Assembly (NCBI GenBank): GCA_037954235.1
Contig: JBBMOA010000016.1
Coordinates: 997,001-1,061,000, forward strand
DNA length: 64,000 nt
Source: Aulostomus chinensis
Lineage: Eukaryota; Chordata; Actinopteri; Syngnathiformes; Aulostomidae
Direction of reading: 5' to 3'
Shown here piece after piece: positions 58,563 to 64,000 of this stretch (positions are counted from its first letter, which is position 1; each line of letters begins with the position of its first letter). The notes under the pieces were generated by a model. It saw nothing but the letters and a program-made list of their open reading frames with translations. It was not told where the DNA came from and made no database searches. Position numbers and translations under genes: made by a program.

Positions 58563-60228
58563 GTCACGTAAAAACAACATTCTCTCAAATGTCCTGCATC
58601 ACAATATCAGTTTGCATGCCTGCAATCAGACGTGTGAGAGAGAAGCGCCTCCTGGCCCCCAGGCGCTTCTGGGAGGAGGGAGGGGGGTCTTTGGCCGGGT
58701 GGGATTCTCGCCAACAGAAACCACACTCAACGCCGCTGCTGGAATGAGGGAAGTGCAACAGTAAACTGGGGTTTTGAGAGCTTCAGTTTGCTGGTTGGTG
58801 TGATGACCAGCTGACGCCGAACCTCCCGCACCCAGCGGCCATCTTATATGGATTTCCATGTTTGTTTCTGTAAACTCTGTCAGTAGACAGGAAGACAGAT
58901 GAGAGATGTTTGAAGAGGGGAATTCTCCCGGGTGATGGAGTCAGTACTCTGTAAGAGCTGAGAGGTTTTTCCCAGCCTCATGCTTTGTTAACACCCCCAG
59001 GTACCTCTGATACTCTGAAAACCTCCCTCTCCTCTTTCCCTTCACTTTACACCATCTTTCATCATACACACCCACACATCAAGTCTCCTCAGCATCTCAG
59101 CTCAGGTAGCTTTTCCAATGCTGTTCACATCCTGTCGGAGCACAAATATGCACCAAGTTGTGAAACCAGCTTCATTGCAGCCAGGATTCTACGGCGAGAC
59201 TCTTGATCCTTTTCAAGCCCTGGTGCAGGTTTGACGAAACCAGTCCATCCGTCCTCGACTCATGAAGATGTCCAGACCGTCTACGGTGCTGCCACATGGC
59301 TTTATTTCAGTGTCCAGTAAAAAGATGAGACACTGCTGATGAGTCATAGTGACTGGAGGATAGACATCAGAGCGAACCAGCTACCTAGCTAGCCCACTGG
59401 CTACCTAGCTAGCCCACTGGCTACCTAGCTAGCACAACACGCAGCTGGTCAGGTGTGACAGCCTCCAAACAGACTAGTTTCAACTGAAAAATAGTCTTTT
59501 GCTCTGTGTTCTTGGAACCTGAATCCAACCAGACCTTTTGTACAGTACTGCACTTTCAACTGCAAGGAACAGGAACGTCTGTCTTGAGCTGGTGGGTCTC
59601 ACAGCAGTGACTGGGACACAGACTGCGCCAGCACGGTTCCATGCCAACATGGCTGCTCGTGGGACTCTGCTGCCACCGCTGAAATAAAGTTTCTGGTTCA
59701 CCATCGCCTCAAATGTTTTCAGAGGCGTACCACGGAGTTCTGTGTGTGGAGTGTCGTGTGGCGGACATGTTGGAAACCGTCGTCACCAGGAGTGAGACGG
59801 TCCTGTCGCTCACAGCAGGTCTAGGGGGTTGAACTGCACGTGGAAGGTCATGTGATGCTGCAGTGTGTTTTCCTCAGTCCTCCCTCGCTGTCAGCTGGAT
59901 CAACACACACCTCTCAGGTCCTTCAAGGAGGCTCATCATTTCCATGCAGTCCCACGACGCCAGGTTGAGACCACCACTACATCTTCATTACATCACACAG
60001 TCTACTCGCGCCGAGCCGGCTGACAGAGAAACAGCTGATGCTCATGTCCTTTCCGGTTTGTGCTGGTGCGTCTTCCTGTCTGATGGCGTTCATCCTCAGC
60101 GGGAGGTCTCTGAGCTCCTGACTCCAGCCCACAACCCTGGTCTCAGACTGAAATGATCAACAGTCCTGGTCCCAACAGAGACACTCCCCTTTTCCCTGGG
60201 GGGGCTGGTCTACAGCAGCACAAATGCA
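58563..60228. other. Unique sequence with a small 20-bp tandem repeat
   Basis: CTACCTAGCTAGCCCACTGG occurs 2.7 times in tandem at 59381-59433. No gene supported. Confidence 0.5.
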
Positions 60229-60267
60229 CGTGTGTGTGTGTGTGTCTGCGGGGGGGGGGGGGGGGGG
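60229..60267 (+). repeat. (TG)n followed by 18-base poly(G)
   Basis: A short GT run, CTGC, then 18 consecutive G. Confidence 0.9.
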
Positions 60268-60552
60268 TCTTAGACACATCTTTCCTCTCACACCCTGAGG
60301 AGCAGCGTCATGGTGTGGCCGTGTCTCTTGGCGTGAATGCCACCAAAAAGAGCAACACATGCTTCTACAATAGAAGGACTACCTCTCAGGTCACAGCTGC
60401 ACGCACACGCACTGACACAAACACACAACGTCCGTTGCTATGCAGCACAGCTGTGGTTGACGTTCTCTGAGGACATCAGCGTTTAGTCTGAGGGTCACGT
60501 GGCGTGCTTGTGTACGAGTGCTGTAGGAGCTGCCCTTTGTGGACCTACTCCT

Positions 60553-60553
<1 letters not shown>

Positions 60554-60587
<34 letters not shown>
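60554..60587. repeat. (GT)n microsatellite
   Basis: About 17 GT dinucleotides. Confidence 0.95.
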
Positions 60588-60591
<4 letters not shown>

Positions 60592-60824
60592 ACAACAAAG
60601 CAGCTGTTTCAATTTCTCTGGACATTTTCTCCAGTGAGCCAGCGAGTCACTGCGTCATGAGCTCACGTGACTCCAAGTGACAACATTATCGGTTCGCAGT
60701 ACCGACTGTTCCACCGGGACACATGTGTTGAAATCATACTGACATCATGAAGTTGGAAAAAAGTTACATTCAAGTTAATTCCGATAACTGGAGAAGCTCG
60801 TCAATACCGTTTCAGTGTTCCTGA

Positions 60825-61065
60825 CCACCGCGGGTCGGAGCCGGTACCGATACCGGTACGGCACTTCTACACCCGGAGCTGCCCTCATTTCACAAAGTCA
60901 CAACCGACTTACTCACGGGAGGAAGCAGGGAGCGCCGCTCCAGAAAGAATGTCTCCCGGTCACCGCCAGGAGGCTCCGACCAACAACTCCACCGCGGTAC
61001 CGAACCTCTTCGGTCCGTTAGGGTCCATTACCGGCTTTAACAGCGAGAGTTTACCTCGGTCACCA
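60825..61065 (-). other. CpG-rich stretch, candidate minus-strand first exon region
   Basis: CpG is locally dense (GACCACCGCGGGTCGGAG, ACCGATACCGGTACGG, TCCACCGCGGTACCG). On the minus strand there are two donor-like sites: CCGAG then GTAAAC (exon end 61055), and TCCC then GTGAGTAAG (exon end 60917). An ATG at 61028 with G at -3 and +4 opens a 22-codon frame before a stop, so any coding role would need a splice inside it or it is an upstream frame. Next to the promoter-like cluster at 61074-61131 it may be a 5' exon, but no downstream exon was found. Confidence 0.3.
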
Positions 61066-61073
61066 GCTGTTAA

Positions 61074-61131
61074 CCAATCAGCGTTACACAGGAAGCCGGA
61101 CAAGGTAGTAAAGAGTTCTGGGTAATGTAGT
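61074..61131 (-). promoter_or_regulatory. Promoter-like cluster: CCAAT, ETS core, ZNF143-type motif
   Basis: Within 58 bp there are CCAATCA (61074-61080, plus), an ETS-type CAGGAAGC (core GGAA at 61091-61094, plus) and, on the minus strand, ACTACATTACCCAGAA (61116-61131). The last fits the ACTAYRnnnCCCR / ZNF143-THAP11 promoter motif. This trio is typical of TATA-less CpG-island promoters of vertebrates. The CpG-rich side is to the left, which favours minus-strand transcription, but the motifs work in both directions. Confidence 0.45.
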
Positions 61132-61190
61132 TGGTTACTTGTTAATGTTTCCAGCAGAAATTCTTTATTGATCCCATAAATGTTAAAACC

Positions 61191-61760
61191 AGTGCTGTGC
61201 TAGTTACTGAAAAAGAGTAATTAGTTACAGTTACTAGTTACTGCAATTCAAAAGCAACTCAGTTCCTAACTCAGTTATTAAAACCAAAGCATTGCTATGA
61301 AAAGGAACTATTTAGTTACAAAAAAAAGTTCAGAACTGTCAACATTGGAAGCTCTGTCCTACTTGACATGCATTTTCATCGCTGAACTGAACTCTGCTCA
61401 GCGATGTGGTCTCCATTCATACAAACACTAAGATGTTTCAAAGTGATTGATTATTGATTGACTTTAGCCTGGCTAGCAGTAGCACTCCCTCGCTGAAAAG
61501 AACAACTCAGCCGCTGTTGCTCAGGTGCACGGGGTGAGGTGACATCTGTGTCGGTATCTGTGCCGGTCCCTGACCCGCTAGCTTTAGCAATAGGTGTCGT
61601 CGCCGTCGCCGCCGCCGCTGCCACCGCCGCTGCCACCGCCGCCGCGTGCTGTGTGCCTGGATGCTTTCATAGATGAGAGCTGCTGTTTGGGCCGCAGAGA
61701 GGCATCAAACACGTTTCAAGAGCAGAAACAAAACAAAACTTTGAATAAAGTTCAGTGAAA
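61191..61760 (+). mobile_element. GTTACTAGTTACT-type interspersed element, probably hAT-like
   Basis: It begins CAGTGCTGTGCTAGTTACTG, followed by AGTTACAGTTACTAGTTACT and CAACTCAGTTCCTAACTCAG, as in a common fish transposon family with a CAGTG end. The GC-rich segment with a CGC triplet run (61597-61646) probably belongs to its interior, which would make the second apparent CpG patch transposon-derived. Right end and superfamily uncertain. The 61-codon minus frame is alanine/threonine low-complexity. Confidence 0.45.
61597..61646. repeat. (CGC)n trinucleotide repeat
   Basis: GTCGTCGCCGTCGCC then CGC triplets with TGC/CAC variants, about 16 triplets. Confidence 0.9.
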
Positions 61761-62338
61761 TTCCATTTTGGTTTCCTTATTCTTGTATTTTTGGTGATGT
61801 CATATTTACATGAAGGCTCATGTTCTCTCAGTCCAAGTTGTAATGAGAAAAAAGATTAGAACTTGTTTAGGTTCTAAAACCATTCGTACCAAGGAGTCGG
61901 GTCGACCCAGGAATCCTGGGTTGAACTGATGTCCAGCTTCTCCCTGATCGAGGCGTCAGCATGTCTGTCCAGGAGGTTACCAATCAGACAGATATTCTGG
62001 ATCCGTCTCATTCTCGGGTTTGGATGTGATTCGCTGTCACGCTTCTCTCTTCTGAATGTGGGAGGATCTCCACTTTCCTGACACTGAGAAGAGATTTCAT
62101 CCCCATAGAAACACACGTTCTCATGGTCACGAGCTTCAGTGTGACACCAATCAAAGCAGTGGCCAGACCCCCCCACAGCTCAGCCTCCATCAGAGTTCTG
62201 ATTAGTTCTAGAACTTTACGTCCATCATGGTGGAAACACGCTGGAACGCCCTGATGTCTCCTTTTGAGCTGAGTTCTATACAGAAAAGCCTTGTGGGTGA
62301 AGGGTTAGTTGGAGCTGATCCAGTTCACATCCACACTG

Positions 62339-62343
<5 letters not shown>
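61761..62343. other. Unique sequence, no gene supported
   Basis: The frames at 61874-62190 (minus) have no recognisable domain. Confidence 0.4.

Positions 62344-62403
<60 letters not shown>
62344..62403. repeat. (GT)n microsatellite
   Basis: About 27 GT dinucleotides ending in CGCGCG. Confidence 0.95.
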
Positions 62404-62496
62404 CTTGGTAGTTTTAACTGAGGAAAATCCATCCAGCCAATCAATCATCCTCCATCATCAGCAGATTAAATGTCTACATGATCAGCAACTCAGAGT

Positions 62497-62498
<2 letters not shown>

Positions 62499-62541
<43 letters not shown>
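62499..62541. repeat. (CA)n microsatellite
   Basis: About 21 CA dinucleotides, between two complementary GT arrays. Confidence 0.95.
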
Positions 62542-62543
<2 letters not shown>

Positions 62544-62587
62544 TAAATAGGCCTCAAACTAAAACACACATGTATACACATATACAT

Positions 62588-62591
<4 letters not shown>

Positions 62592-62655
<64 letters not shown>
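62592..62655. repeat. (TG)n microsatellite abutting the SINE
   Basis: About 31 TG dinucleotides end exactly where the SINE begins (GTGTGGCGGCCCGGTGG). Confidence 0.95.
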
Positions 62656-62656
<1 letters not shown>

Positions 62657-63516
62657 CGGCCCGGTGGAGCAGTGGTCCTCCCTGTGGCCCCCCAGCAAGA
62701 AGGTTGTGGGTGGAGCAGTGGTCCTCCCTGTGGCCCCCAGCAAGAAGGTTGTGGGTGGAGCAGTGGTCCTCCCTGTGGCCCCCAGCAAGAAGGTTGTGGG
62801 TGGAGCAGTGCTCCTCCCTGTGGCCCGCAGCAAGAAGGTTGTGGGTGGAGCAGTGGTCCTCACTGTGGCCCCCAGCAAGAAGGTTGTGGGTGGAGCAGTG
62901 GTCCTCACTGTGGCCCCCATGAAGAAGGTTGTGGGTGGAGCAGTGGTCCTCACTGTGGCCCCCAGCAAGAAGGTTGTGGGTGGAGCAGTGGTCCTCCCTG
63001 TGGCCCCCATCAAGAAGGTTGTGGGTGGAGCAGTGGTCCTCACTGTGGCCCCCAGCAAGAAGGTTGTGGGTGGAGCAGTGGTCTCACTGTGGCCCCCATG
63101 AAGAAGGTTGTGGGTGGAGCAGTGGTCCTCACTGTGGCCCCCAGCAAGAAGGTTGTGGGTGGAGCAGTGGTCCTCCCTGTGGCCCCCATCAAGAAGGTTG
63201 TGGGTGGAGCCCCGGCTGCAGCACGGGGTCTTTCTGGGTGAGTCTCCATGTTCTCCCTGTTCCTGCTGGGTTCTCTCTGGTACTCCAGCTTCCTCCACAG
63301 TCCAAAGACATCAAGAGGGACCAGGTTAATCCAGACTCTAAATTGACCGTAGGCGTGGCTGGGAGAGCCAGTGGTTGTCTGTCTCTATGTGTTGGCCCTG
63401 CCATGGACTGGGGACCTGTCCAGGGGGAACCCCGTCTCTCGCCCGTTGACGCTGGGATAGACTCCAGGCCCCCCCCCCCCCCCGCGACCCTTAATAAGAA
63501 TAAGCGGAAGACAATG
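62656..63516 (+). mobile_element. Full-length SINE with internal 45-bp tandem array, plus strand
   Basis: Starts GCGGCCCGGTGGAGCAGTGG (tRNA-like head). After the array it continues GGAGCCCCGGCTGCAGCACG, CATGTTCTCCCTGTTCC, TCCACAGTCCAAAGACATCA, ACTCTAAATTGACCGTAGG, GTTGTCTGTCTCTATGTGTT, GACCTGTCCAGG, GCTGGGATAGACTCCAGG, a 15-17 base C run and CGACCCTTAATAAGAATAAG, ending AATGGATG. Order and wording match a very common teleost tRNA-derived SINE-like repeat. It encodes no protein and would depend on a LINE for mobility. Confidence 0.85.
62661..63202 (+). repeat. 45-bp tandem array inside the plus-strand SINE (12 copies)
   Basis: Twelve units at 45-bp spacing (first 46 bp; one 44 bp near 63069). 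Each has GTGGAGCAGTGGTCCTCCCT, GTGGCCCCCAGCAAGAAGG and TTGTGG. Variants CTCCCTG/CTCACTG and CAGCAAG/CATCAAG/CATGAAG recur between units. The last unit carries CATCAAGAAGG next to the SINE body, as does its counterpart at 56 kb. Open frames up to 310 codons through it are artefacts. Confidence 0.97.
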
Positions 63517-63518
63517 GA

Positions 63519-63549
<31 letters not shown>

Positions 63550-63550
63550 T
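63517..63550. repeat. (TG)n with CGCGCG interruption at the SINE 3' end
   Basis: TG repeats follow the SINE tail GGATG directly. Confidence 0.9.
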
Positions 63551-63913
63551 TGACACCCAGACCATGGTAGCCAATGAAAGTCACTGAGGATGTTTGAAAC
63601 CTCTCAGCTGTGACTTCAGCCTCAGCTGGACTGGACTCACCCCCCCTGACTCAGACTGGCTCGGTTCAGCTGCACCAGTAAAGTTGATCTACAGTTTCAG
63701 GAGACACGAGAGAGCAGTCATTGATTTTCTGTCTCAGATAACTGGAGATAACCTGAAGAGGAAAAATCCCGGTAAACGTGGAAGGAAGCACGAGGAAGCA
63801 ACTGGCCTCTAAATTAATTAGCAGTGACCATCAGACACGAGCTCAGTCAGTGTTTACGGCGAGGCTGGGTGTCATGTAGCTGTAGTTAGCAAGTGACAAA
63901 GGGAGCCTCCTCT

Positions 63914-63914
<1 letters not shown>
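63551..63914. other. Unique sequence, nothing recognised
   Basis: No gene supported. Confidence 0.5.

Positions 63915-63971
<57 letters not shown>
63915..63971. repeat. (AC)n microsatellite
   Basis: About 28 AC dinucleotides. Confidence 0.95.
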
Positions 63972-63973
<2 letters not shown>

Positions 63974-64000
63974 AGAATTTACCCTGGACGGCGGCAGCAG

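Noticed and set aside
61451..61636. Alanine-rich minus-strand frame near the second CpG patch
   Set aside because: Produced by the CGC triplet run inside a probable transposable element.
62309..63298. Frames of 310 and 274 codons with Gly/Trp/Ser- or Pro/Thr-rich repeats
   Set aside because: They cross a (GT)n array and the 45-bp SINE array on both strands; no start context or domain.

Overview
The window looks like non-coding nuclear DNA of a ray-finned fish, most likely a percomorph teleost. This is inferred from four things. It is packed with long (CA)n/(TG)n runs, at least 25 arrays in 64 kb. It carries degenerate interspersed repeats of kinds I know from teleost genomes: a CAGTGG-ended MITE rich in TACTTGAGTA motifs, a GTTACTAGTTACT-type element, a tRNA-headed SINE with a (GGAT)n tail, and LINE fragments. 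CpG dinucleotides are scarce outside two short islands. There is no dense gene packing, operon, phage or viral gene. I cannot name the species or the host gene.

No complete protein-coding gene can be supported. Nearly all long reading frames run through tandem repeats whose unit length is a multiple of three or which lack stop codons, so they are open on both strands for arithmetic reasons. The gene-related signals are: a CpG-rich island (about 8.75-9.83 kb) with good splice donors on both strands and three CCAAT boxes just beyond it; a small promoter-like cluster at 61.07-61.13 kb (CCAAT, ETS core and a ZNF143-type ACTACA...CCCAGAA motif); and one exon-like stretch at 14.57 kb. The rest looks intronic or intergenic.

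Layout: 0-9 kb, dinucleotide arrays and an 0.9 kb heptamer satellite; 8.7-10.3 kb, CpG island and CCAAT boxes; 10.5-21 kb, a 70-bp array seeded by a dispersed repeat, a LINE reverse-transcriptase fragment, a hAT-like end and mostly unique sequence; 21.9-24.2 kb, a 19-bp and a 15-bp minisatellite; 24.2-34 kb, unique sequence with a LINE 3' tail; 34.2-37.1 kb, a 3-kb 18-bp minisatellite; 38-39.3 kb, a MITE and a 35/38-bp array; 39.3-46.5 kb, the longest stretch with few repeats, parts of which resemble conserved non-coding sequence; 46.6-49.3 kb, a 43-bp array and a pyrimidine tract; 50 kb, a tRNA-headed SINE fragment; 54.5-58.5 kb, a perfect hairpin, a 31-bp array, an inverted SINE carrying a 45-bp tandem array and a SINE fragment with a huge (CATC)n tail; 61-63.5 kb, a promoter-like cluster, a hAT-like element and a second SINE with the same 45-bp internal array.

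The most notable structure is the pair of SINEs (56.02-56.65 kb minus, 62.66-63.52 kb plus). Both have the segment between the tRNA-like A box and B box amplified into a 10-12 copy, 45-bp tandem array, with almost identical flanking SINE body. In architecture this is a fish counterpart of a SINE-VNTR composite element. More broadly, twelve long tandem arrays take up about 10.5 kb (about 16%) of the window, and at least four were seeded by transposable elements.
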